Positions 25,320-35,187 of a stretch of 64,000 nt of DNA are shown piece after piece. This stretch comes from Streptomyces sp. JH14 (lineage in GTDB: Bacteria > Actinomycetota > Actinomycetes > Streptomycetales > Streptomycetaceae): the NCBI RefSeq assembly GCF_029428675.1, contig NZ_JAJNEL010000001.1, forward strand, positions 6,262,001-6,326,000. Direction: 5' to 3'. The notes under the pieces are model-generated. The model made no database searches. It worked only from the letters and a program-made list of their open reading frames with translations, and had not been told where the DNA came from. Position 1 is the stretch's first letter. Every line of letters starts with the position of its first letter. A program made the position numbers and the translations under genes.

Positions 25320-25880
25320 GTGGACGTGTCTGATGTCGCCGTTCAGGCTGACGGCTTGGTGTCGCAGTACATCGCCCGGGTGGAACAGGACCTGACACAC
25401 AATGCCGAGGAACAGGACCGCATCGGACAGGAGATGGAGGGGCTGCAGCAGCGGCTGGATGCCTTGCAACGGGATCGCGGTGTGCTGCTGGGTGTGAGGC
25501 AGGCGCTGGGCGGCCAGGGTGCGGATCCGGCGGCACCCTCCACGCCGGCCGCAGCGTCAGAGGAAACGGTGCCAAGGGGGCAGGCTGGTGCTCCGGGCGA
25601 ACAGGGAACCCCGGAGGTGCACCAGGCGCGCAAGGTCTCCGAGCTCACCTTGGTGGACCTGGTCTGCGGTCACCTGGCCGGTCAGTCTGAACCCCGCTCG
25701 GCCGCGGAGGTCTCCGCGGACATCGCCCGGGCTCATCCTGGCCGGCGAGTCAAGGCCACCGTGGTGCGTGCCACCCTGGAGGCGCTCGTGGCGCAGGGCC
25801 GGGCCAGGCGGACGAAGCGGGGCCGGTCGGTTTTCTACAGCTCCTCCGCCCCGGCCAAGGTGACCCGCGCCTCCGACTGA
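25320..25880 (+). CDS. hypothetical coiled-coil plus winged-helix-like protein
   Basis: About 186 residues. The N-terminal part is a probable coiled coil (VSQYIARVEQDLTHNAEE, EMEGLQQRLDALQRDR), followed by a proline/alanine-rich linker and a C-terminal domain like a small winged helix (VDLVCGHLAGQ, RRVKATVVRATLEALVAQG, RGRSVFYSS). The plan suggests a DNA-associated regulator, but I do not recognise the family. GTG at 25320 follows AGAGG; an ATG four codons earlier is the alternative start. It stands alone, convergent with an MFS gene. Confidence 0.6.
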   Translation: MDVSDVAVQADGLVSQYIARVEQDLTHNAEEQDRIGQEMEGLQQRLDALQRDRGVLLGVRQALGGQGADPAAPSTPAAASEETVPRGQAGAPGEQGTPEVHQARKVSELTLVDLVCGHLAGQSEPRSAAEVSADIARAHPGRRVKATVVRATLEALVAQGRARRTKRGRSVFYSSSAPAKVTRASD

Positions 25881-26014
25881 ACCCATCGGCCGATGCCGGC
25901 GGTCGACGCCCAGCCCTTCGAGGCGTGGGCGCGCATGACGCTTCACGGGCAGAGGCAGAACGTCCAGGCTTCCCCCGCAGGTGATCCGGCGTACGGCTCG
26001 GCGACCCGGTGTGC

Positions 26015-27430
26015 TCAGGCCCTTTCCCGCAGGACGACCACACCGACGGCCGCGAGCACGGCGAGCGCCGCCGAGACGATCACGGCGATGTCCGCTCCGT
26101 GTGCCGCGGATCCCGCGGAAGTCACGATCGCGATGGTCAATGCCACTCCGGCGCACGAGCCGATGTAGCGGAAGGTCTGCTGGGCCCCGGACCCCATGGC
26201 CGCCCGCTCGGGGGGTACCGCCTCGACGGACAGCAGCGGGAGAGCGGCGTTGAGCAGGCCGCTGCCGATACCGGCCACGACCAGGCCCGGCATTAGCCGC
26301 AGCCAGGAGTCCGCGGCGATCGAGCCCAGCAGGGCCAGCGCGCCGCCGGCGTGCAGGATGAATCCCAGCGCCAGCTGGTGGCGCGGTGAGATCCGGCCGG
26401 CCAGTCGCCGGGCCTGCAGCGCCACCGCGAAGGAGATGCCGGACCACAGCATGAGGAGCCACGCGGTGCCGATCGCCGACATCCCGAGGGCCTTCTGCAG
26501 CAGCGAGGGCAGGTAGCTGAACAGGCCGATGACGGCCAGCCCGGTGAACAGACCGGCCACGGAGGAGGCCAGGAATCGGGGGCGCCGCAGCAGGCCGAGG
26601 TCGATCATCGGTGTCCGGTTACGGCGTTCGAGTACCGCGAAAGCGACAGTGAGCAGCACTGCCGTGGCGAGCAGGACACCGACCGGCGCACGCAGCCATC
26701 CGTCACGGCCGAGCGTCAGCGCGGCCACCAGCGCTACCAGCGCCAGGCTGAACACCAGAGCGCCGGCGATGTCGGGGCGACCGCGCTCGGGTGCGCGCGA
26801 TTCCGTCAGCGGACGGACGCCGGACGCCGCGACGATCAGCGCCGCCGCGCCCAGCACCGCATAGGCGATACGCCAACTGGGCATCGCTCCGGCGACCAGC
26901 GGGCCCACCGCGATGCCTGCGCTGACGCACGCGCCCCACACGCCCGTCGCGTGCAGGCGGCCCCTGGGCGTCGGAAACGCCTGAACGATCAGCCCCAGGC
27001 TGCTGGCCAGGATGGCCGCGCTCGCCGCGCCCTGAGCGATCCTGGCCGCCGTGAACAGCCAGGTCGACGTGGTCAGCGCGCCCAGCGCCGTGGTGAGGCC
27101 GAGAGCGGCTGTGCCGGCCAGGAACAGCCGGCGTCGGCCGTAGTCGTCGGCGAGGCTGCCGGCCACCAGGAGCAGGGCGGCGAGCCCGAGGGGGGTGCCG
27201 TTCAGCAGCCAGGCCTGCGCGGAAAGGGGGGTGTGCAGGTCGGCGGCGGTCTCGGGGAGCGTCACCATCGGCGCCGTGTAGGTCATGAGCGCCACCGCGG
27301 TGGCTGCGCTGGTCACGGCCAGGGTGGAACGGGCGTTGCGCGACTGCCGTGTCCCCGGCGGCGCGGACGTGCCGGACGGGGCCGTTGGCCGGGCCGGGGC
27401 CGCGTTGGGGTTTTGGTCGAGCCGGGTCAT
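26015..27430 (-). CDS. MFS transporter, DHA2-like (14 segments)
   Basis: A 471-residue transporter with a proline-rich N-terminal tail and about 14 hydrophobic segments. The loop 2-3 motif GSLADDYGRRRLFLAG and motif C region (GACVSAGIAVGPLVAG) mark it as a drug:proton antiporter of the DHA2 branch. AAAGGG precedes the ATG at 27430. It is divergent from an HxlR regulator gene with two repressor-site-like repeats in the gap, a typical exporter/regulator pair. Confidence 0.88.
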   Translation of the reverse strand: MTRLDQNPNAAPARPTAPSGTSAPPGTRQSRNARSTLAVTSAATAVALMTYTAPMVTLPETAADLHTPLSAQAWLLNGTPLGLAALLLVAGSLADDYGRRRLFLAGTAALGLTTALGALTTSTWLFTAARIAQGAASAAILASSLGLIVQAFPTPRGRLHATGVWGACVSAGIAVGPLVAGAMPSWRIAYAVLGAAALIVAASGVRPLTESRAPERGRPDIAGALVFSLALVALVAALTLGRDGWLRAPVGVLLATAVLLTVAFAVLERRNRTPMIDLGLLRRPRFLASSVAGLFTGLAVIGLFSYLPSLLQKALGMSAIGTAWLLMLWSGISFAVALQARRLAGRISPRHQLALGFILHAGGALALLGSIAADSWLRLMPGLVVAGIGSGLLNAALPLLSVEAVPPERAAMGSGAQQTFRYIGSCAGVALTIAIVTSAGSAAHGADIAVIVSAALAVLAAVGVVVLRERA

Positions 27431-27459
27431 GGGCCACCCTTTCGGCGAAGTGTCAGTTC

Positions 27460-27512
27460 GTTCACTGAACTTTGACGGTTCGACCCTAGCATTTGTAGAT
27501 TCAGTCATTGAA
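27460..27512. promoter_or_regulatory. two operator-like repeats in divergent MFS/HxlR promoter
   Basis: GTTCACTGAAC (27460-27470) is a perfect 11-bp palindrome, and TTCAGTCATTGAA (27500-27512) repeats the TTCA/TGAA arms with a 5-base spacer. Both lie in the gap between the divergent starts and may bind the HxlR protein. Confidence 0.5.
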
Positions 27513-27536
27513 CCAACAGGGGTAAAAGGAGCTACA

Positions 27537-28073
27537 GTGAGGGTCATGGCACTGGGTAAGGACTATGCGGCGCAGGAGTGTTCCATGGCCCGCGCGCTGG
27601 AAATCGTCGGTGAGCGGTGGACCCTGCTCGTCATCCGCGACGCGTTCTACGGCGTGCGACGCTACAAGGACTTCCTCGCCCACCTCGGCATCCCGAGGGC
27701 CGTTCTGGCCGCCCGCCTCCAGACCCTCACCGACGCCGGCATCCTCGAAAAGCGCCGCTACCAGCAGTCGCCGCCTCGCGACGAGTACCTCCTCACCAAC
27801 CGCGGCGTCGAGTTGTGGCCGACCGTGCGGTCGCTCAGTGCCTGGGGCAGCGCACACATCCCGGGCCCCGAACTGCGCACCTTCCGGCACGCCGCCTGCG
27901 GAACCGGACTCGGCCCCTACGGTGAATGCCCCGCCTGCGGTGGTGTCGTGCCGGTGCCGGAGATCGAGATGGCGCCGGGACCCGGCCTCGATCCGAACCC
28001 CGCCGACGCGGTCAGCCGGGCACTGCTCAGGCCCAAGCCTCTCTTGCAGCCCCTCCAGGCCGAACTCGCGTGA
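27537..28073 (+). CDS. HxlR family winged-helix regulator with C-terminal Cys cluster
   Basis: A 178-residue regulator. HxlR domain: CSMARALEIVGERWTLLVIRD, YKDFLAHLGIPRAVLAARLQTL and the wing PPRDEYLLTNRGVEL. The tail contains HAACGTGLGPYGECPACGG, a four-cysteine pattern like that of the HxlR protein at 18610-19095. I prefer the GTG at 27537, which has AAAGGAG 5 bases upstream; the ATG at 27546 is 14 bases from it. Divergent from the DHA2-like exporter and likely its repressor. Confidence 0.87.
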   Translation: MRVMALGKDYAAQECSMARALEIVGERWTLLVIRDAFYGVRRYKDFLAHLGIPRAVLAARLQTLTDAGILEKRRYQQSPPRDEYLLTNRGVELWPTVRSLSAWGSAHIPGPELRTFRHAACGTGLGPYGECPACGGVVPVPEIEMAPGPGLDPNPADAVSRALLRPKPLLQPLQAELA

Positions 28074-28766
28074 GGTGGTCCCGCCGGTGCCCCTGCCTCA
28101 CACCGTGCTCTTCGGCGGCGGGCAGTCGCTGCGCATGGTGAGAAACCGCCGCATATCGAGGTGGGACCGCAGATAGTCCATGCGCCGCTCCCGCAGGGTC
28201 CTCAGGTGGGGGAGGGGTAGAAGGGCGTCGAGATCGGGTTTGGGAGCGCCAGGCCTCGTAGCGGATGAAGACGCGGGTTACCCGCTGTCTTCGTAGAGGT
28301 GGTACTCCAGCAGGCCTTTCCTCAAGGCCGGGTAGTTAGCGACTGCGCCCCCTCCAGGGAGCGGTCCGCTCCCCCGGAGGGGCAGGGCTCTGGCCGGTGT
28401 CGCCGGAGCCGTTGCCCTCAGGGCCGCCGTGATCAACCTGACCCTGAACAATGAACGCGACGTACAGTACGGGCTGTTCAGGAACACTGCCCCTCGGGTT
28501 CGTCGCCAGAGTGCGTCAGGAATCCGCGAACCCGTCGGTTTCCGGTGGCAGGGTAGTTGATGTCCGCCCGTGCTGCAGCTTTGAGTGTTCTCCCCTGACT
28601 CCGCTGGTGGAACCGCTCTTCCGCAGCTCCGCAGTGGGGAGGGCCGCTCGAAGAACTCCTGCGAGCAGCCGATTCATCACGACATCACACAGGCCCTAGA
28701 TCCCGAGGGCGGCGGCCGGGAGCCGTGGCGCGGTGCCTTCCTGGACCACGCCGAGTAGCCAATGGG
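28074..28766. other. 693-base stretch without a supported gene
   Basis: No frame has a start, ribosome binding site and coding character together. A minus-strand segment near 28290-28340 (NYPALRKGLLEYHLYEDSG) reads like the end of a protein but lacks a beginning. The stretch marks the edge of the region disturbed by the recombinase and may contain old junctions. Confidence 0.35.
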
Positions 28767-29567
28767 CTATGGCTCACAGTGTGGTGGTCGGGGTCCCGCC
28801 AGGCCGAGGTCCGACAGGACTTGCTGAGCCAGTTCGAAGGGCTGGTTGCGAGGGCCGTGGGGTCCGGAGGCGGCGGATTCGAAGCTGCGCTGTGCGGCGA
28901 GAGCTCTGGGCCCGACCAGGCCGGTGAGCTGGTAGTGCCCCCAGAGGGGAATTGGTCGGCGGGCATCGACCACGATGAGGTCGGGACGACGCCAGACGAT
29001 CAACGCCCAGGCTCCGCCGCCGGAGTCCGAGCTGGCCCAGGCTCCGACCAGAGGCGCGTCTTCGGCGGCGCCGACTGCTTCGAGTGCTACCCGCGCGGGG
29101 TTGCTGAAGCGGCCGGTTACATGGAGAAACAGCTGTCCGTGACGGTGTACGTCGCGGTCCTTTTCGGAGAGAGTCCATATGGCGTCGGCGAGGGGATCGT
29201 CCTGGACAACATCTGACGCGACATCGAGCACAGTTGCCTGGTCGACGGCCGGGCCGAAGGCCGCGTCGAGCAGCGCCGTGGATTCCGTGACGTACGCGGA
29301 ATCCACAGCGGGAAGCAGATGACCGACTGCCTGGGAAGCGTCGTTGAGGGCGAGGGTCTCAGGGGTTATTTCGTAGCGCGGGGCGTGGCTTCGGAGCACG
29401 GCAACGGCGACTGCGGCGAGGCTGCCGACCTGGGGCTCGATCTGCTCGGGGAGATCGTGTCGGTCCAGTGCGCGGACAGCGCGGGAGAGCAGTGGCAGCC
29501 AGTCTGTGCTTGCCGGAGGCCAGGCGCCTGTCGCGACGTTCCAAAGGGTCAGCCGGACGACGAGCAT
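28767..29567 (-). CDS. hypothetical protein, probably 5'-frameshifted
   Basis: A 266-codon frame with good coding character from about 29567 down to the stop at 28767 (segments TLWNVATGAWPPASTDWLP, EITPETLALNDASQAVGHL, QLFLHVTGRFSNPARVALE). I do not recognise the family; there are no transmembrane segments. There is no ribosome binding site at the ATG, and just upstream a different minus frame looks coding (EVRRRYRRWVERLVALLPIW, about 29590-29650), so a frameshift near 29570 is likely and the true start lies further up. It precedes the integrase region. Confidence 0.5.
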   Translation of the reverse strand: MLVVRLTLWNVATGAWPPASTDWLPLLSRAVRALDRHDLPEQIEPQVGSLAAVAVAVLRSHAPRYEITPETLALNDASQAVGHLLPAVDSAYVTESTALLDAAFGPAVDQATVLDVASDVVQDDPLADAIWTLSEKDRDVHRHGQLFLHVTGRFSNPARVALEAVGAAEDAPLVGAWASSDSGGGAWALIVWRRPDLIVVDARRPIPLWGHYQLTGLVGPRALAAQRSFESAASGPHGPRNQPFELAQQVLSDLGLAGPRPPHCEP

Positions 29568-29831
29568 GCGTTCCGAAGGGCCCAGATGGGGAGCAGGGCG
29601 ACGAGGCGTTCTACCCAGCGGCGGTATCGGCGGCGGACTTCCTGCGGGGTAGCCAGCGGTGGCTGCTTCGCCCGGCTTCAAGCTCCGGCTCGGCAGAATC
29701 TGAGCGACGGAGATGACCGGTCTCGGGTCACAGTCCGGAGCCCTTCTATCAAGTATTACCGGCCCGCCCAAACCGCCGACGCCCGCCAAGATGACGGATG
29801 AGCACCTGTCCGACCCATCTGCGAGGAGCCC

Positions 29832-30029
29832 GTGTTGACGTCGCCCTGCTTCGACCGCACCAACCAGGAATCTGCCCGACCAGTCGTAACCCTCGATTGG
29901 CGGCCTCGCACGCTCAACCAGTTTGAGCGTGAGCGCCTCGCGGCTCTGCTCTTCGGTGCGTCGATCCAGAAGAAGGGGAGCCGGAAGTCGAATCGCCTGG
30001 TAACTGGCGTTGTCAGTGATCACGAATAG
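29832..30029 (+). CDS. small hypothetical protein upstream of serine recombinase
   Basis: A 65-codon frame starting GTG at 29832 (or TTG at 29835) behind GAGGAG, with high third-position GC on this strand, in contrast to the overlapping minus frame. The product reads TLDWRPRTLNQFERERLAAL and ends basic and polar. It lies 80 bases before the recombinase gene in the same direction and may be a small accessory protein of the element. Family unknown. Confidence 0.45.
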   Translation: MLTSPCFDRTNQESARPVVTLDWRPRTLNQFERERLAALLFGASIQKKGSRKSNRLVTGVVSDHE

Positions 30030-30109
30030 AGTGTCTGTGAAAGGTCGAACTCCACTCAGCCCCGGTCGAGTTCCCCGGCCGGGGCCTTCTCATATCCAAG
30101 GAGAAGTAG

Positions 30110-32212
30110 TTGCGCAATCGCTCCGATCCCCGTGGCCCAAAGCCCAGCGCAGGACCAACCCGGGCTGCCGTCTACCTCCGCGTGTCCACTGCCAAGCAGC
30201 TCAAGGGATACGGCCTGCAGGTTCAGTTCGAGGAGTGCATAGCCTGGCTTGACTTCAAAATCGGCAAGGGAAAGTACACCTACGAGATCTACACCGATGG
30301 TGGCGTCTCCGGGAAGCTCGCCCAGCGACCCGACCTGGACGCGCTCAACGCCGACATTCAGGACGGCCGGCTCGACCTCGTCATCTTCGGCAAGCTCGAT
30401 CGCATCGGGCGGACGATGAAAGACATCCACCGGTGGGTCTACGACACCACCGACATGGAAGTCCGCGTGGCCACCGCCGACGGGCGCATCGACAGCGATG
30501 ACGAGATGTTCGGCATCCAGCTCAGCCTCCTCGCCTACATGGCCGAGCTCGAGCACACGATGATCCTCGATCGCACCATGGGTGGCCGGGAGAAGAAGCT
30601 GGCAGCCGGCGGCTGGCCCGGCGGCGTCGCACCGTTCTGGATCCAACTCCCTGGCAAGGGATCCAACGAAACCGCGAGCCTCCGCAAGGCGGGCGTCAAG
30701 CTTCTGGAAGTGGCCGCGCACCTCATCGCCGATGAGCGTAAGAGCGCTGAGGATGCGGCCCGTGGACTCAATCTGCTCGGGTACAGCACACCCCGCGGTC
30801 TTCCCTGGACCGGGGCCAACCTCATCCGCGTCTTCATGCAGACCGCACTCGACGGTTACATCCTCTACCGCAACACCGATCACCCCCGTGGCAACTCGGT
30901 GCGTATGGGATCCGACGGCCTGCCCCTCTACGGAGGGACGGTCCGGATTCCCGTCCCCGCACCGCTGCCGGCCGAGCGAGTCGAGCAGGTCCGCAAAGCG
31001 CTCGCGCGACGGTCCTTCAGCAAGCAGAGCCACAAGGACTATTTGCTGTCCGGACGTGCCAAGGCGCTCTGCGGACACCACTACGTCGGTACCTACCGTG
31101 AGATGCGCGACCGGATCACTTATCGATGCAGCGGCCGCCGAGAGGTCGAACCGTGCGGTTGCCAGGAAATACTCGCTGCCCCACTCGAAACCGTGGTGTG
31201 GGACGAGGTGGCTGCCACTCTCGGCGATCAGTCAAAGCTCAAGAGTCTGGCAGAGGAATGGGTCGGCGACGTCCCCAAGCGTTCCCGCGCATATCGCGAA
31301 CGTATAGCAGATCTGGACGAGCAGATAGAACGCAACCGGCGTATGCGAAAGAAGAAGCTGGTCGCCCTCGCGGCAGTTATGGCGGCCGACGACAGCGACG
31401 ACGCTGAAACCGAACAGGAGATCCAGGAAACAATCGCCGAAGTGAAGACGGAGCTGAAGAACAAGGAACTTCAGCTACGAAAAATGCGTGACGACACCAT
31501 GGAATGGCTTCTTGAAGCCGAGCAGCAGGAAGACCGAGCCAAAGAGGTTCTCGACCTCGCCCTCCAGGCTCGTCCTCGACTCGACGACCTCTCCGCGGAG
31601 AAGAAGCGTGACCTTCTCGACCTTCTCGGTATCGAGGTCCGAGTCACGAGCACGGTGCCGGGCGCTCTGCGAAGCGCCGGGTGCCCGTTCGAGACCTGGT
31701 TCGAGAGGAGCGGACGGCTCGTCCCCCCGCCACTCACCGACACGCAGTGGGAGAAGATCGAGGCGCTCTTCCCAATCCCGAAGAAGAAGTCCAGGATTGT
31801 GCCCCCGCGACTCGCGTTCGAGGCGTCGTTGTACAAGGTTCGGCATGGCCTCATGTGGAAAGCTCTTCCCGAGCACGTCACACAGGGGCAGCGTCCGCAG
31901 AGCCTCTATCAGCGCGCTCTGGACCATCTGAAGGCCGGGGTCTGGGAGAGGGCTATATGCGCACTTGGAGACGGTTACGACGGCACCTCCGTGCCGCCTC
32001 GCTACGGCCTGCCGGATCTCCACATCACCGGCACCTTCGACCCGCGGCTCGGCGCTCCGCCCCAGCGGGCCCGTCGCGGAGCGGACGTCGCGATGTCGGA
32101 GGGCGCAGCCACACACGTTTCAAGCTGTTCATGGCCTACCCCGGGGTCTTCTACAGCGACGACGGGCAGATCCTGCGCGCCATGCAGAGGGCCGCCGGCA
32201 ACGGCGGGCTGA
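30110..32212 (+). CDS. large serine recombinase with transposase-like C-terminal domain
   Basis: A large serine recombinase starting at TTG 30110, with AAGGAG 6 bases upstream. Domains in order: catalytic resolvase domain (Ser26 in YLRVSTAKQ; GKLDRIGRTMKDI; about 18-160), recombinase domain (about 185-290), zinc ribbon (LSGRAKALCGHHYVGTYR to PCGCQEIL, about 315-350), long coiled coil (about 395-480). A further domain from about 545 (PPLTDTQWEKIEALFP, then AFEASLYKVRHGLMWKALPE) resembles the N-terminal part of IS5-type transposases. The native protein probably ends near LPDLHITGTFDPRLG (about 32050). The last fifty or so codons run out of frame through a hydantoinase gene, as expected if the stop was lost at an integration junction. 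It should integrate or excise an element by recombination at att sites. Confidence 0.88.
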   Translation: MRNRSDPRGPKPSAGPTRAAVYLRVSTAKQLKGYGLQVQFEECIAWLDFKIGKGKYTYEIYTDGGVSGKLAQRPDLDALNADIQDGRLDLVIFGKLDRIGRTMKDIHRWVYDTTDMEVRVATADGRIDSDDEMFGIQLSLLAYMAELEHTMILDRTMGGREKKLAAGGWPGGVAPFWIQLPGKGSNETASLRKAGVKLLEVAAHLIADERKSAEDAARGLNLLGYSTPRGLPWTGANLIRVFMQTALDGYILYRNTDHPRGNSVRMGSDGLPLYGGTVRIPVPAPLPAERVEQVRKALARRSFSKQSHKDYLLSGRAKALCGHHYVGTYREMRDRITYRCSGRREVEPCGCQEILAAPLETVVWDEVAATLGDQSKLKSLAEEWVGDVPKRSRAYRERIADLDEQIERNRRMRKKKLVALAAVMAADDSDDAETEQEIQETIAEVKTELKNKELQLRKMRDDTMEWLLEAEQQEDRAKEVLDLALQARPRLDDLSAEKKRDLLDLLGIEVRVTSTVPGALRSAGCPFETWFERSGRLVPPPLTDTQWEKIEALFPIPKKKSRIVPPRLAFEASLYKVRHGLMWKALPEHVTQGQRPQSLYQRALDHLKAGVWERAICALGDGYDGTSVPPRYGLPDLHITGTFDPRLGAPPQRARRGADVAMSEGAATHVSSCSWPTPGSSTATTGRSCAPCRGPPATAG

Positions 32213-33060
32213 TCATGATGCACGCCGAGAACGGCATCGCGATCGACGTCCTCGTCGAGCAGGCACTGGCCGCGGGCCGCACCGATCCGCGCTATCACGG
32301 CGATGTCCGCAAGGTGGCGCTGGAGGCCGAGGCCACCCATCGCGCCATCCAGCTGGCCCGCGTCGCCGGATCCCCGCTGTATGTCGTGCATGTCTCCGCC
32401 GACGAGGCCGTCGCCGAGCTGGCGGCCGCCCGCCACAAGGGACTTCCGGTCTTCGGCGAGACCTGTCCGCAGTACCTCTTCCTCTCCACCGACAACCTTG
32501 CCGAGCCGGACTTCGAGGGCGCGAAGTACGTCTGCTCCACCCCGCTGCGGCCCAAGGAGCACCAGGAGGCGCTCTGGCGCGGCCTTCGGAACAACGAACT
32601 CCAGGTCGTCTCCACCGACCACTGCCCGTTCTGCTTCTCCGGCCAGAAGGAGATGGGCCGCGGCGACTTCTCGAAGATCCCGAACGGCATGCCCGGCGTG
32701 GAGAACCGGATGGACCTGTTGCACCAGGCGGTCGTGGAGGGCCGCATCTCCCGCCGTCGCTGGATCGAGATCGCCTGCGCCTCCCCGGCCCGGATGTTCG
32801 GTCTCTACCCGAAGAAGGGCACCATCGCCCCGGGCGCCGACGCCGACGTCGTCATCTACGACCCGCATGCCGAGCAGACCCTCTCTGCCGAGACCCATCA
32901 CATGAACGTCGACTACTCGGCGTACGAAGGGAAGCAGCTCACCGGTCAGGTCGACACCGTCCTTTCGCGCGGCGAAGTCGTCATCGACCGGCGGAAGTTC
33001 ACCGGCCGTGCCGGGCACGGCATGTACACCCCGCGCGCCACCAGTCAGTACCTGGACTAG
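32116..33060 (+). pseudogene. hydA: dihydropyrimidinase / hydantoinase, 5'-truncated
   Basis: From about 32116 the frame matches the C-terminal two thirds of D-hydantoinase/dihydropyrimidinase: FKLFMAYPGVFYSDDGQIL (with the metal-bridging Lys region at its very start), MMHAENGIAI, YVVHVSADEAVAELA, GETCPQYLFL, VVSTDHCPF and MFGLYPKKGTIAPGADADVV. The N-terminal 150 or so residues, including the HxH metal motif, are absent; the recombinase gene lies there instead. Without the metal-binding start the copy cannot be active. Stop TAG at 33058-33060. Confidence 0.88.
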
Positions 33061-33303
33061 CGGGCCGCCCGTTCACGCCACCACGCCCACCACGTCCGGG
33101 ACGGAAGCCCGGCGGCGGCTTCCGTCCCGGACGGGATCGTCGACCGCCGCTGCCTGCTCGGGCCGGCCGAGGCGGACGTCGAGGGGGTGTGAGCGCTGCG
33201 GGAGCCGGGCCTCGACCGGTTCGCGGGGTGCGCGACGGGCGAGGCGGAACAGGAGGTGATCGGCACCTGCGCGCGGGACGTGATCCCCGCGGTGCATGCG
33301 TGA
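33061..33303 (+). pseudogene. decayed C-terminal remnant of a luciferase-like oxidoreductase gene
   Basis: Directly after the hydantoinase stop and in the same frame, the sequence reads VPDGIVDRRCLLGPAEADVE, an internal stop (33190-33192), then ALREPGLDRFAG and CARDVIPAVHA. This aligns with the C-terminus of the intact gene at 35188-36189 (VPDEIVDRFCLLGPAEAHIE, ALRDLGVDQFAV, GATVIPALTG). About 260 N-terminal codons are gone. So a copy of the oxidoreductase once followed this hydantoinase gene. Confidence 0.8.
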
Positions 33304-33396
33304 CGCGACAACACCCATACCGAGCACAGCAGTTCACGGCACCCGTATGGCCATGTTCCCCGTCCCCCGCAGGAACCCTCATCGAACGGACTGCCC

Positions 33397-34920
<1,524 letters not shown>

Positions 34921-34991
34921 GAGGCGCAGTCCTCGCCCGGCCGTCCCCATGGGCACTGCGCTTCGCGCCCATCCGCCCTTCTCGCAGGGTT

Positions 34992-35093
34992 CCCACGACT
35001 CGCGTTCGAGGGGTCGTTGCACAAGGTTCGGCGCGGCCCGATGTGGAAGGATCTCCCGGAGCACGTCACTCAGGGCCGACGCCCCCAGAGCCG
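34992..35093 (+). pseudogene. second copy of the recombinase C-terminal domain (short fragment)
   Basis: About 100 bases matching 31806-31908 of the recombinase gene; I count 16 differences in 97 aligned bases. The frame reads PRLAFEGSLHKVRRGPMWKD. Nothing else of a recombinase gene is present. It ends at CAGAGCC and joins at once to a second hydantoinase 3' end. Confidence 0.8.
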
Positions 35094-35096
35094 GTG

Positions 35097-35177
35097 ATCA
35101 CCGGCCGGCGGAAGTTCACCGGCCGCGCCGGACACGGCATGTACACCCCTCGCGCCACCAGCCAGTACCTGGACCAG
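35097..35177 (+). pseudogene. hydA: second copy of the hydantoinase 3' end
   Basis: About 25 codons matching the end of the hydantoinase gene at 32988-33057 (RRKFTGRAGHGMYTP, ATSQYLD), with 4 differences in 69 bases. The stop codon TAG has become CAG, so the frame runs on into the next gene. It directly precedes the intact luciferase-like gene, whose Shine-Dalgarno CAGGAG lies within this junction. Confidence 0.8.
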
Positions 35178-35187
35178 GAGCACCGTC

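Noticed and set aside
28767..30023. Extending the unknown minus gene up to an ATG at 30023
   Set aside because: Between 29832 and 30029 third-position GC favours the plus frame, and between 29580 and 29720 the minus frame is not the coding one.
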